Source: Paenibacillus solanacearum
Lineage (GTDB): Bacteria > Bacillota > Bacilli > Paenibacillales > NBRC-103111
Assembly (NCBI RefSeq): GCF_910593845.1
Contig: NZ_CAJVAS010000014.1
Coordinates: 91,546-155,545 of the forward strand
DNA length: 64,000 bases
Direction: 5' to 3'
This document shows, one piece after another, positions 17,414 to 25,724 of this stretch. Numbering within the stretch: the stretch's first letter is position 1; each line of letters opens with the position of its first letter. The notes beneath the pieces are model-generated. The model saw only the letters and a program-made list of their open reading frames with translations. It did not search any database and was not told where the DNA came from. Made by a program: the position numbers and the translations under genes.

Positions 17414-17449
17414 GTTATTTTAAATAAACAGGCGGAAGGAATGAGACGC

Positions 17450-18739
17450 ATGCAAAACGTGAAAGGAACATTCGACTACTGGGGAACCGAGCAGGCGGTT
17501 CGAAAAAAAGTGCAGGACACGCTGGCGCGCTTGTTTGTGCTGTACGATTACGGCGCGATGGAGACGCCGGTTCTGAATGAACAATCGCTGCTGGCTTCCA
17601 AATATGCAGGCGGAGATGAAATATTGAAGGAGATGTATCAGCTGCGGGACCAAGGAAACCGAAGCCTTGCGCTGCGGTACGACCTGACGATTCCGTTCGC
17701 CAAAGTAACGGCGATGTACCCCGGTCTGGAGCTGCCGTTCAAACGGTATGAAATCGGGAAAGTATTCCGCGACGGTCCGGTGAAGCGCGGCCGATTGCGC
17801 GAGTTCATCCAATGCGACGCCGATGCGGTCGGCATCGCAGGCCCGGAGGCCGAGGCGGAGCTGATGCAGCTCGCCGTGGATGCTTTCCGCGCGCTCGATA
17901 TCGGCATCGTCATCCGCTGGAACAACCGCAGATTTCTCGGCGAGCTGCTGTCGCGAATCGGTGTAACGGAGGACATGCAGTTGTCCGTTATGCTGACGCT
18001 GGACAAATGGGCAAAGATCGGCGCCGCCGGGGTCGAGAACGAACTGTTGGAGAAAGGGATCCCTACAGCGGTATCCGCTGCGGTAATGGAGCTCCTTCAG
18101 CGGGAAACGGCATCCTGTTCGGACCTGGCGGCAATGTACGGGATGCCGGACAGTCCGGGCACCCGGGAGGTACGCGCCCTTCAATCGCTGATCGACCAAA
18201 CCGGACTCGGTCCCTGGTGTGTGTTCGATCCGTTTTTATCGCGCGGCCTTTCGTTTTATACCGGCACGGTCTATGAAATTTTCGACAGCACCGGCACGTT
18301 TTCTTCCAGCCTCGGCGGCGGCGGCCGTTACGATTCGATTATCGGCAAGCTCGTCGGCCGGGACGATATCCTCTACCCTGCCGTCGGCCTCTCCTTCGGG
18401 ATCGAATCGATCATGGAGCTGCTGAAGGAACGGGGGCTCGCGGTGACGGAAGACGCCGTCGTCGTTGTCCCGATAGGAAACGCCGCGGAAGCGTCGCTCC
18501 TTGCCGCCGCGAAGCTGCGCCAAGCGGGCATTCGCACCCGCATCGACTGGAGCGGCCGGAAGCTGAAAAAGTCGCTCGCCGCCGCTTCGGCCAAAGGCAC
18601 CCGCTTCGTGCTCTTGATCGGCGAAGAAGAAGCGGCGGCGGGGATCGTTCGGCTCAAGGACATGGCGCAAGCGACGGAACGCGATATGTCCGCTGCCGAG
18701 GCGGCAGCCTTGATTCAGGCCGCGCGGCAGTCGGAGTAG
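17450..18739 (+). CDS. hisS: Histidine--tRNA ligase
   Basis: 429 residues from the ATG at 17450, which has AAGGA nine bases upstream. Class II synthetase motifs are present: motif 2 RYEIGKVFRDGPVKRGRLREF, the HisRS-specific RGLSFYTGTVYE and motif 3 SLGGGGRYD. A C-terminal anticodon-binding domain (about 335-425, with VVVVPIGN and KLKKSLAAASAKGTRF) separates it from HisZ, which lacks this domain. It charges tRNA-His with histidine. The sequence departs from the commoner form in places (RGLSFYTG rather than RGLDYYTG), so it may be a second, regulated copy; whether another hisS exists elsewhere cannot be seen here. Expression appears to be set by the leader-peptide attenuator upstream. Confidence 0.9.
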   Translation: MQNVKGTFDYWGTEQAVRKKVQDTLARLFVLYDYGAMETPVLNEQSLLASKYAGGDEILKEMYQLRDQGNRSLALRYDLTIPFAKVTAMYPGLELPFKRYEIGKVFRDGPVKRGRLREFIQCDADAVGIAGPEAEAELMQLAVDAFRALDIGIVIRWNNRRFLGELLSRIGVTEDMQLSVMLTLDKWAKIGAAGVENELLEKGIPTAVSAAVMELLQRETASCSDLAAMYGMPDSPGTREVRALQSLIDQTGLGPWCVFDPFLSRGLSFYTGTVYEIFDSTGTFSSSLGGGGRYDSIIGKLVGRDDILYPAVGLSFGIESIMELLKERGLAVTEDAVVVVPIGNAAEASLLAAAKLRQAGIRTRIDWSGRKLKKSLAAASAKGTRFVLLIGEEEAAAGIVRLKDMAQATERDMSAAEAAALIQAARQSE

Positions 18740-18940
18740 CGGGAGGCAAGGCAAGCCGCAGCAGCCTGTGCAGACGCACGGCGCAGCGGCAAGCGCAGCT
18801 GTGAGATGATGCACGTTCCGGTGCAGCGGTACGGGTCCAATGCAGCCCGCGGCTACTTGCGTATTTCCCTAACGAATGCGATGCGGTGGGTTTCTGCGGC
18901 TTCCATCGGGATCCCGCGATTCAGCCCGGCTGCTAACCGT

Positions 18941-19315
18941 CTAGCCTTGCTCGACCGGCATTTTTTTCGCAAGGATGTCCTTTTGGTGCGTCTCGCCCCA
19001 TGCTTTCATTTGCAGGATAAGCGGCACGAGCGTCCGGCCGAGCGGCGTTAACGAATACTCCACCTTCGGCGGCACCTGCCGGTACACTTCCCGGTGAATC
19101 AGCCCATCCGTCTCCAGCTCTCTCAACTGCAGCGTAAGCATGCGCTGGGTCATGCTCGGGCAAATGCGGCGAAATTCATTGAATCGTTTCGTGCCGTCGA
19201 TCAAGTGATACAGGACGATGCCCTTCCATTTTCCGCCGATGAGATCCAGTGTAAATTCGACGGGACAACCTTCCGCCATTCTCTGCGGCTCAGTTTCCTG
19301 ATTCCTGCCTGCCAT
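18941..19315 (-). CDS. HxlR family transcriptional regulator
   Basis: 124 residues from the ATG at 19315 with AAGGAG nine bases before it. The N-terminal cysteine in GCPVEFTLDLIGGKWK, the central RFNEFRR and QRMLTLQLRELETDGL recognition region and the wing PPKVEYSLTPLG are typical of the winged-helix HxlR/MarR-like family. Members often sense electrophiles or redox state through the N-terminal Cys. The start lies 26 bases inside the 3' end of the acetyltransferase gene upstream, so the two are probably cotranscribed. Target genes unknown. Confidence 0.88.
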   Translation of the reverse strand: MAGRNQETEPQRMAEGCPVEFTLDLIGGKWKGIVLYHLIDGTKRFNEFRRICPSMTQRMLTLQLRELETDGLIHREVYRQVPPKVEYSLTPLGRTLVPLILQMKAWGETHQKDILAKKMPVEQG

Positions 19316-19865
19316 GCGCGCCAGCTCCTTCGTTCCAGTCTTGTCGCAGCATTCCGTATACGATGTGATCGACAAACCGGTCATAAATCCATTCGGCCTG
19401 CCGGATCAGGCCTTCATTGACGAAGCCGAGCCGTTCCGGGATCGCCCTGCTTTTGGCGTTTCCCGTGCCGCACCGGATTTCGACCCGGTTGAGCCCGAGC
19501 TCGTGAAACGCATGGTCCACCATGGCTCTACAACTGCCGCTCATGATGCCGTTGCCCTGATAGCGCTCGCCCAGCCAGTAGCCGATGCTTGTTTTCTTAT
19601 TCGCCCAATCGACGGCATGATATCCGATGCAGCCGGTCAGCTCTCCCTTATACCATATGCCGGCGTTAAAGCCGTTATTGGCGGCATGCTGCTGCTCGCA
19701 GAATGCGATGAAATCCCGGGTATTTCTTATGTGGACCGTACCGTCGACCCAAGGGAGCCATTCCCGGAGATGATGCCTGGAGGCATCCGTAAGGGCAAAC
19801 AAGCTTTCGGCGTCGTCCGCTTCGAGCCGTTTCAGTACGATATCATCATTCACTTGGATGTGCAT
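19290..19865 (-). CDS. RimJ/RimL-type GNAT acetyltransferase
   Basis: 191 residues from the ATG at 19865 with AGGAG about ten bases upstream. The protein resembles Bacillus YdaF: N-terminal LKRLEADDAESLFALTD, SIGYWLGERYQGNGIM as the acetyl-CoA-binding loop, and NRVEIRCGTGNAKSRAIPERLGF as the last core segment. Relatives acetylate ribosomal protein N-termini or other amines. It is followed by an overlapping HxlR gene, suggesting a two-gene unit. Confidence 0.87.
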   Translation of the reverse strand: MHIQVNDDIVLKRLEADDAESLFALTDASRHHLREWLPWVDGTVHIRNTRDFIAFCEQQHAANNGFNAGIWYKGELTGCIGYHAVDWANKKTSIGYWLGERYQGNGIMSGSCRAMVDHAFHELGLNRVEIRCGTGNAKSRAIPERLGFVNEGLIRQAEWIYDRFVDHIVYGMLRQDWNEGAGAHGRQESGN

Positions 19866-20012
19866 GGTATCCCGCTCCTTTTCCCTACGATTCTGCTTCT
19901 CTATGGATTGTATTGTATCAGACCCGGCGCCTAACTTCAGCATCATTGACCTATGACGCGGGATCTTCCATAATATTAGACTAGGCACCATATCATCCAA
20001 GGGGGAACGACT

Positions 20013-21104
20013 ATGAACGGGGTTCATTTTGTACTAGGCTCGCCTAACGCTTACATTCACGAACCGGGCATTTTGCATAAAGCGGGAGAATGGATGGGCC
20101 AATACGGACGATCGGCCTTTATTATTACCGGAGAGCACTCGTGGAACAGCTGCGGAGAGCGGATGACGGCCAGTCTGGACGAAGCGGGGCTTCGCTATGA
20201 TGTGCACAAGTACCGCGGAGAATGCTCCTACGAGGAAGTCTCGCGGTTGCAGGCGCTCGTTGCGCCGGATACGGATCTGATCTGCGGCGTAGGCGGCGGC
20301 AAAGTTATGGATACGGCCAAGGCGCTGGCGAATGCGATGGGCAAACCGTTCGTCGCCGTGCCGACGCTGGCGGCGACTTGCGCGGCTGTCGCCAACTTGT
20401 CGGTAATGTATTCCGAAGAAGGGGTATACCTCCACTTCCAGGTGTTTTACCGGGGAACGCTGCTGTGCCTCGTCGATACGGACATTATCGCGCAAGCGCC
20501 GGTACGCTATTTGTCCGCAGGCATTGCGGACACGCTCGCCAAGTGGATCGAAGCGCCCATGTCGGCTACTGGCAAAAAGCAAAATTTGCCCACGATCGGC
20601 GGGCTGCAGGCGGCAAAGCTATGCTATGACACGCTGCTCCAATACAGCGCGCAGGCGATGGAAGACGCCCGGCAGGGCATCCCCAGCGAAGCGCTGCAGC
20701 ATGTGATCGACGCCAACATCTTGTTCAGCGGGCTCGTCGGAGGCCTCGGCGAAGACAACTGCCGCTCCGCTGCCGCGCATGCGATCCACAACGGCCTTAC
20801 CGTCATCCCGGAATCGCATGAAGCGTATCACGGCGAGAAAGTCGCGTATGGCATTCTGGTGCAGCTCGTCCTCGAGAATCGTCCGCAGAGCGATCTGGAC
20901 GAAGTGCTGGACTTCTACAAAAGCACAGGCATCCCGTACCGGCTGGAGCAGCTCGGCATACGGCGGGAGCTGACCGAGCAGGAGCTGCAGGAGATCGCCC
21001 GCATCTCGCTGCTGCCGGAAAGCACCATGGGCAACATGCCGTTCCCGGTTACAGCCGATAGTGTCGTGGATGCAATCCGTAAAGTGGAGCTTTTCTCCCG
21101 GTAG
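20013..21104 (+). CDS. Iron-containing alcohol dehydrogenase family protein (GldA-like)
   Basis: 363 residues after a GGGGGAACGACT ribosome region. The NAD-binding segment GVGGGKVMDTAKALA and the VPTLAATCAAVANLS loop are typical of the glycerol dehydrogenase branch. Metal ligands are likely the Asp in AGIADTLAKW and the His residues in AAAHAIHNGL and SHEAYHGEKVAYG. It should oxidise a polyol or reduce a keto compound with NAD(H). The T-D-A-P-T substrate-loop residues of true glycerol dehydrogenase are replaced (TCAAV), so the substrate may be a hydroxy acid rather than glycerol. It is a single-gene unit ended by a strong terminator. Confidence 0.85.
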   Translation: MNGVHFVLGSPNAYIHEPGILHKAGEWMGQYGRSAFIITGEHSWNSCGERMTASLDEAGLRYDVHKYRGECSYEEVSRLQALVAPDTDLICGVGGGKVMDTAKALANAMGKPFVAVPTLAATCAAVANLSVMYSEEGVYLHFQVFYRGTLLCLVDTDIIAQAPVRYLSAGIADTLAKWIEAPMSATGKKQNLPTIGGLQAAKLCYDTLLQYSAQAMEDARQGIPSEALQHVIDANILFSGLVGGLGEDNCRSAAAHAIHNGLTVIPESHEAYHGEKVAYGILVQLVLENRPQSDLDEVLDFYKSTGIPYRLEQLGIRRELTEQELQEIARISLLPESTMGNMPFPVTADSVVDAIRKVELFSR

Positions 21105-21112
21105 AAAGCGAA

Positions 21113-21139
21113 AGAGAGGCGCAGCCGCCTCTCTTTTTT
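21113..21139. terminator. Terminator between GldA-like gene and membrane-protein cluster
   Basis: AGAGAGGCG and CGCCTCTCT pair around a CAGC loop and are followed by Ts on the plus strand; the minus strand also reads into a T-rich run, so it can end both converging units. Confidence 0.85.
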
Positions 21140-21174
21140 GTTGTCTAGCCACCCATCGCATGGCCTTCCCGCGT

Positions 21175-22629
21175 CTATAATTCCAAAGAACCGCCGTTGT
21201 TCATATGACGGTGAAAGTCATCGAACGAAGCCAGCTTGAGCGAATGGCCGAACACCGTATTCAACTGCTCCAGGGCCAGCACCGAGTCGACGAACCGCCC
21301 GTGCCGCAGCCCTTCGTCCATCGCGCTGAAGCATCGTGTAAATTCGCGCTTGTTATTCGCCAACTTCTCGGCCACCATAGCCTCGAACTGCTCGCGCTGG
21401 CTCCGCATCGCCTCTTCCGCCTCATGGCATACCGCAATGATACGCTGCGCTTCCGCCTCGCTCAACTGCGCTTCCTTCAGAATCGCCATGGCTGATTGGT
21501 ATAATCCCGACGCTACCATATATCCCGCAACGCTGCCGACCAGAGCTCCGACCGGTCCGAATGCAGCGCCGGCCGCAGCGCCAGCATAAATGCTGGAGGC
21601 GGTGCTGATCCCGGTTCCCCCGATTTTCTCCGCTGCGTCCGAACCGCTGATTTCGCCTCGGGCATAACGCAAAAGGGTTACGCCGGAATCCACCACCCCG
21701 GCCGCAATCGCCGTCGCCACATTCGACTTGGTCAACGCCTGAATGCCGGCCTTGGAAGCGCCAGCCCGAATCCCTGCTCCAACGACGCCGACGGCACCGC
21801 TCTTCGCCCCGGATTTCCCGGCATCTTTCATTACGTCGACCGCTGCTTCGCCGTACGTTTTAGCACCGCGCGAAACCGCAACGCCGTTCTTCACCAGCGA
21901 AATGGCTCCCCCGACAATCCCACCGGCTGCGGCCGCGCTCGTTCCGGTTTTCAGCATTTCTTTGCCGACCTGCGCCATCTCAAACCCTGCCGCATATTGC
22001 CTCGAATGTTCGGCAGCGCGCATCGACTCGGCATGGCTCGTTCCTTTCGATTGAACGCCGTCGTGCTCCAGACCGCCTCTGACATTGCGAAACGTATCAC
22101 GATGCTCCTCGCTGTACAAGCCGTTCATGTCGGCGCGTTTCTCCGTAATCCGCTTTACCGTATCGACATGCTCCGTGTTCGTTACTTTCTGCATGCCGTT
22201 ATACTTTGCTTCCCGGAACATCCTTGCGGCGCTGACGGCACTATTCGTCGACTTGGCCTGCACCTCCCGAACGACCTTATCTCCGCTCCGAATGACGATA
22301 TCCGCTGCAGCGTGCGGATCGCCTTCCATCGCAGTAACACCTGCACGCAGATGGTCCATCCCTTTGGATGCGGCATCCATGTTGAACTTCGTCGCCTCGA
22401 TCAGTTCGAATAAATTCCCCTGCTTTTTCTCTGCGCCGACGTTGATTAGCTTGCGCGCCATCTCGCGCAGCATTCCCATCCCTTTGATTGCTTCATCCGT
22501 AGCTTGGGCATCATGCCTAGCCATGTGGGCTCCGAGTTGAGAAGAAACGAACGATGTTTTCGTTTCCTGCGTCTTCTCCCCTTTTGTTTTTTTTCGAAAA
22601 AATGACAAGCCGTTCCCCCCTGCCTCCAT
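21175..22629 (-). CDS. Unknown protein with glycine-rich membrane-inserting segments (GZ2)
   Basis: 484 residues, no recognised family. The N-terminus is basic and charged (FFRKKTKGEK). A helical, charged region spans about 40-215. Two glycine/alanine-rich hydrophobic stretches follow: about 225-255 (AAAAGGIVGGAISL) and about 290-390 (AAGAAFGPVGALVGSVAGY), with glycine-zipper spacing typical of membrane-inserting or oligomerising helices. The C-terminal 90 residues are a charged helical region. It is the last gene of the WYL, YkgJ, GZ1, GZ2 cluster, 20 bases after GZ1. A TTG at 22608, seven bases after AGGGGGGAA, is an attractive alternative start. No signal peptide is seen. It could be a pore-like effector or a membrane scaffold; neither is shown. 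Confidence 0.75.
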   Translation of the reverse strand: MEAGGNGLSFFRKKTKGEKTQETKTSFVSSQLGAHMARHDAQATDEAIKGMGMLREMARKLINVGAEKKQGNLFELIEATKFNMDAASKGMDHLRAGVTAMEGDPHAAADIVIRSGDKVVREVQAKSTNSAVSAARMFREAKYNGMQKVTNTEHVDTVKRITEKRADMNGLYSEEHRDTFRNVRGGLEHDGVQSKGTSHAESMRAAEHSRQYAAGFEMAQVGKEMLKTGTSAAAAGGIVGGAISLVKNGVAVSRGAKTYGEAAVDVMKDAGKSGAKSGAVGVVGAGIRAGASKAGIQALTKSNVATAIAAGVVDSGVTLLRYARGEISGSDAAEKIGGTGISTASSIYAGAAAGAAFGPVGALVGSVAGYMVASGLYQSAMAILKEAQLSEAEAQRIIAVCHEAEEAMRSQREQFEAMVAEKLANNKREFTRCFSAMDEGLRHGRFVDSVLALEQLNTVFGHSLKLASFDDFHRHMNNGGSLEL

Positions 22630-22649
22630 TTACTGCATGATTCCCCGAT

Positions 22650-23726
22650 TCATCCGCCTTGCAGCATCAGTTGCCGGGAACCGTCCAACACCTCTACGCA
22701 GCTTTCATCGAGAGATCCGCTCGCATCCAGCAGCGGAGTTTCCAGCAGCTTCTTGAGCGTTTGCGCATAGGCGTACGTCAGGTGAAGAAGCTGCTGCTGC
22801 TCCGGCGACAAGTCGCGGTAATGCAGCGGGACCCTTCTGCCGGCCAAACGGTTGAAAAACTTGCGAACCTTGAATGTAAACGTCCGGCCACGCGCCTCTT
22901 CCGCCACTTGCAAAGCGTACTCCATCTGCTGGAGCACCGTCATCATCCGGCCGTTTAGTTCTATAATCACTTCCGCAAATTGCTGTGCAATATCCGCGAT
23001 CGCTGTCAGCATGCTGGCGGCAGAATTCAATTCCTCGGCCGCTTTTCTAGCTTTCGCATAGTTCGCTTTCGCTTCGGCCAAATTTTTGCGCGATTTCGCT
23101 TCCATCAATATGCCGCCGATCGCAAGCACCGGCCCGGCCACAATTCCGCCGAGTACCGCAGCGCCTCCTGCGATTCCAAGACCTCCGGCCGCCAATGATC
23201 CGCCGCCCAGCCAGGCCAACGTCGCATTCGCTGCCGCAGCTCCGGACAGAGCTGATATAGCCGTTCCTGTACTGGCGGAAGCGAACATCATCGCCCCTCC
23301 GTAGGAAGCAACACCCGCCAGCGCCCCCGCGCCAAGCGACTGAAACCCTCCGGCTACGACTTCTCTGGCTTTCAACGATACCCCGCGCATCTCCAGCAGT
23401 TCTTCCTTGCCGATCACGGCCATCCGATCCATATCCACAGCAGCGGCTCCGGACATGCTGACATGGGTAACCTTCGAAGCGAGCTCGACGAATCTGCCGA
23501 TTTGTTCGTCCCAAGATCGCAGCTTGATTTCGCCTAACTCCGCCAGCGTCTCGGACGCATCCGCTTTACACCTTTCCAGATACGTCTTTGCCTCCTCATA
23601 CAATTGCTCCGCCTGTTCGTTCAAATCTTTCGCTTCATTATTATTGGAAATCGACTTGCTTCCTTTAACCAGACCGACAACTCCTGCAACCGCAGCGGCG
23701 CCAGCTAAAATAAATGGTAATGGCAT
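22650..23726 (-). CDS. Unknown glycine-rich membrane protein with coiled coils (GZ1)
   Basis: 358 residues starting 8 bases after GGAGG. A short hydrophobic N-terminus (about 4-20) is followed by a coiled coil (25-65) rich in Glu and Lys. Residues about 120-215 are a long Gly/Ala/Ser-rich hydrophobic hairpin-like region (GAGALAGVASYGG and LAWLGGGSLAAGGLGIAGG). A second coiled coil (215-285) and a basic helical C-terminus follow. This layout, with helices either side of a glycine-rich insertion region, recalls alpha-helical pore formers. I recognise it as a family of conserved uncharacterised bacterial proteins but know no function. It lies between the YkgJ-type gene and GZ2 with gaps of 12 and 20 bases, so all are probably translated from one mRNA. 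Confidence 0.8.
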   Translation of the reverse strand: MPLPFILAGAAAVAGVVGLVKGSKSISNNNEAKDLNEQAEQLYEEAKTYLERCKADASETLAELGEIKLRSWDEQIGRFVELASKVTHVSMSGAAAVDMDRMAVIGKEELLEMRGVSLKAREVVAGGFQSLGAGALAGVASYGGAMMFASASTGTAISALSGAAAANATLAWLGGGSLAAGGLGIAGGAAVLGGIVAGPVLAIGGILMEAKSRKNLAEAKANYAKARKAAEELNSAASMLTAIADIAQQFAEVIIELNGRMMTVLQQMEYALQVAEEARGRTFTFKVRKFFNRLAGRRVPLHYRDLSPEQQQLLHLTYAYAQTLKKLLETPLLDASGSLDESCVEVLDGSRQLMLQGG

Positions 23727-23738
23727 CCGGTAAGCCTC

Positions 23739-24047
23739 CTAATTGACTGGTTCGGCCGGCAGCTTGACCTGATATTCTTCAGGAAATCCGGCTTTCATTT
23801 GTAATTGCTTACATGCAGTAAGGTTTAAAACGTAAAATTGCTCCCTGCTCATTTGCCGCCAGTAAACCGACTCATACATCCCATCGACATTGCATATTAA
23901 CGGCCTCGTTTCATATATCGAACATCGGTCGTTGACGAGATGCTTGCAGGACCCGTCCCCCCGATCCAAGTCCGACAACTCCGGAACGAGAACCACCATT
24001 TTGCAGCAAAGACCGCAGGAATTACAAGGAAACTGTTGATCTGTCAT
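23739..24047 (-). CDS. YkgJ family cysteine-cluster protein
   Basis: 102 residues from the ATG at 24047, which has GGGAGG eight bases upstream. The family signature is complete: CNSCGLCCK (Cys8, 11, 14, 15), then Cys34, Cys42 in RCSIYETRP and Cys52. Relatives are thought to bind zinc or an iron-sulfur cluster through these cysteines; some act as oxidoreductases or assembly factors, but most are uncharacterised. It is soluble. In this cluster it follows the WYL regulator by 57 bases and precedes GZ1 by 12, so it may modify or sense something for the membrane proteins. Confidence 0.88.
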   Translation of the reverse strand: MTDQQFPCNSCGLCCKMVVLVPELSDLDRGDGSCKHLVNDRCSIYETRPLICNVDGMYESVYWRQMSREQFYVLNLTACKQLQMKAGFPEEYQVKLPAEPVN

Positions 24048-24104
24048 GTCCAGCGCCTCCCGCATAAGCGGTGCTGCATGCAGCTTGAATGCAGCAATAA
24101 CACC

Positions 24105-25139
24105 TTAGCACATACCGTTGGACAGCTCCTGTCCATGTGTTGCGAATGTCCCGCTCCAATAATTTTTTCTCATCTCTTCGATCGTCTTGCTCATTTCCTC
24201 CCGGAAATGAGCCGGCTGCAGCACCTCGACATACTGCGCCTGACTGAGCAGCCACATTTTGATACCGCGCCCGAACACTTCCGTTTCCACGATGTAGTGC
24301 TCGCCTTCCGCCGTAATGCGTGCGTTCGGAAGACGATCGGCCACCGCTTCAATGGCCGTGCCCTTGAAGCGAAATACGACATGAAGCAGCTCCCCGCTCT
24401 GCATGAATTGAATTTTTTGCCGGTACTGCCCTTCCTGGAACCGGTCCTGCTCGCGGACGGTGAACCGCCTATCCGTCGCCCTGCAGCTGCGAATCCGGTC
24501 GATCCGGTAGATCGCCGGGTATTCCTTGTTTTCTTTGTGCAAGTGAGCGATCAGGTAAAAGTAAAATTCGGAAAAAATAATGCCAAGCGGTTCAACCGTT
24601 CGAAACACGACATCCGGCGTCCCCGCTTTTTCATAGTCGAGCTCCAGTATGCGTCGTTCCCTTACCGCTTGGTTGACGTCCCACAGCAGCCGGAATACGG
24701 GCTTATTATGACGGACGGGCTGGTACAGGAAGCGCTCGTTGTTGATCGCATCGAGTATCGGTTTCCGGTCGTGCCTGGCGCATTGATCCGCGAGCTTGTC
24801 CAGCAGCAGATCCAGCTCGGCTTTTGGCAGCGCGCGGCTTTCGAGCAATATTTTGGCCGTGACCATCACTTCTTGCGGCGTGAGCCACCGGATGTATTCC
24901 GATTCGAGCAGGTACCCTTTATCCGAAGGACGGTAAACAATGGCATCCGTTCCTTTGCCCCAAGAAAAATCGGCGAAATAAATGCGGAGGTCTTCGATAT
25001 CCCGCTGGATCGTCTTTTCGCTAACGCCGAACTCTTCGGCGGCGGATCTTTTCGATATGCATGCTCCTTGCAGGAAGCGCTCGAATAGCTGCAGCAGCCG
25101 CATCACTTTCTGTAATCCGTAGGTCGATTCCTGGACCAT
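24105..25139 (-). CDS. WYL-domain transcriptional regulator (YafY type)
   Basis: 344 residues. An N-terminal DeoR-like helix-turn-helix (about 5-75: ISKRSAAEEFGVSEKTIQRDIEDLR) is followed by the WYL domain (about 150-240, with VEPLGIIFSEFYFYLIAH and YRIDRI) and a C-terminal WCX-like extension (GRGIKMWLLSQAQYVEVLQP). WYL regulators bind ligands such as nucleic acids or nucleotides and often control phage defence or stress genes. It is the first gene of the four-gene cluster and likely controls it. A TGGACA/TGTCCA inverted repeat 40 bases upstream may be its operator. Confidence 0.9.
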   Translation of the reverse strand: MVQESTYGLQKVMRLLQLFERFLQGACISKRSAAEEFGVSEKTIQRDIEDLRIYFADFSWGKGTDAIVYRPSDKGYLLESEYIRWLTPQEVMVTAKILLESRALPKAELDLLLDKLADQCARHDRKPILDAINNERFLYQPVRHNKPVFRLLWDVNQAVRERRILELDYEKAGTPDVVFRTVEPLGIIFSEFYFYLIAHLHKENKEYPAIYRIDRIRSCRATDRRFTVREQDRFQEGQYRQKIQFMQSGELLHVVFRFKGTAIEAVADRLPNARITAEGEHYIVETEVFGRGIKMWLLSQAQYVEVLQPAHFREEMSKTIEEMRKNYWSGTFATHGQELSNGMC

Positions 25140-25178
25140 TCACAACACTTCCTGTTCGAACGATGATGATTTGCCGCG

Positions 25179-25195
25179 TGGACATGGATTGTCCA
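25179..25195. promoter_or_regulatory. Inverted repeat upstream of WYL gene
   Basis: TGGACA and TGTCCA arms separated by five bases, 40 bases upstream of the WYL start. A possible autoregulatory operator; no clear -35/-10 pair was found with it. Confidence 0.35.
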
Positions 25196-25254
25196 ACCGG
25201 GCTGCTATACTGAAGATCATGAAACAAGATAACTTTAGGAGGTTGATTTCACCC

Positions 25255-25434
25255 ATGGTAATTTCCTGTGAACAAATAATCAGACAACTGTCGATCGATC
25301 CCGGCCAAGCAGCCCAAGCGATTCGCATTGTACGAATCGGCGAAACTGCAGCGAAAAGCCACGGCAGCCGCCGGAGCGTGCCCGCAACGAACGCCGCTGC
25401 CTCTGCAACCGAACCGCAGCTGCTTATGGCGTGA
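25255..25434 (+). CDS. Possible small protein, 59 residues
   Basis: An ATG at 25255 is preceded by AGGAGG, but at 12 bases, which is longer than usual. The product (starting MVISCEQIIRQLSIDPGQ) is hydrophilic, has no known motif and becomes Ala/Ser/Thr-rich at its end. Divergent from the WYL gene. It may not be a real gene. Confidence 0.25.
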   Translation: MVISCEQIIRQLSIDPGQAAQAIRIVRIGETAAKSHGSRRSVPATNAAASATEPQLLMA

Positions 25435-25724
25435 ATCCGGCTGCAGCGGATGGCATGCGATCACATGTCTAGTACAAACCGTTCACAATATAGTACTTTT
25501 TTCCTATACCAACGAATATACGACAATCTATATGTCTTGTCGACTATATTTTACAAATCCAAGGCAGCACGTCCCTGACTACATACACCGATGCTCCCGG
25601 CTCGCAAAAGTATCCCTTTTGACACTACGTATCAAAAATGTGCGTACTTTTCCGAAGTAAATATACAAACTATAATGCGTATAGAAACAAAAACAAATAC
25701 TTGTCGATAGGAGTGATGCTAGAG
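25435..25724. other. AT-rich regulatory spacer before the nitroreductase gene
   Basis: No gene is seen. The stretch is clearly AT-richer than its surroundings. It contains the inverted repeat CGACAA/TTGTCG (25521-25526 and 25537-25542), inverted AAAAGTA/TACTTTT arms further on, and a TATAAT-like -10 about 50 bases before the nitroreductase start. Such features fit a redox-controlled promoter, but the regulator is not known. Confidence 0.4.

Noticed and set aside
17191..17427. 78-residue plus-strand frame over the hisS leader
   Set aside because: It overlaps the promoter, leader peptide and terminator, has no ribosome site and shows no protein pattern.
17239..17449. T-box riboswitch in front of hisS
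   Set aside because: A stretch near 17334 (AGGGCGGG) faintly recalls the T-box sequence, but it lacks the invariant UGG needed for tRNA pairing and the leader is too short for stem I.
17450..18739. HisZ (regulatory subunit of ATP phosphoribosyltransferase)
   Set aside because: The protein keeps the C-terminal anticodon-binding domain and synthetase motifs, and no hisG is adjacent.
18806..19051. 81-residue plus-strand frame after hisS
   Set aside because: No ribosome site, overlaps the HxlR gene antisense and has no recognisable pattern.
20013..21104. True glycerol dehydrogenase
   Set aside because: The substrate-loop residues differ from classic GldA, so only the family is assigned.
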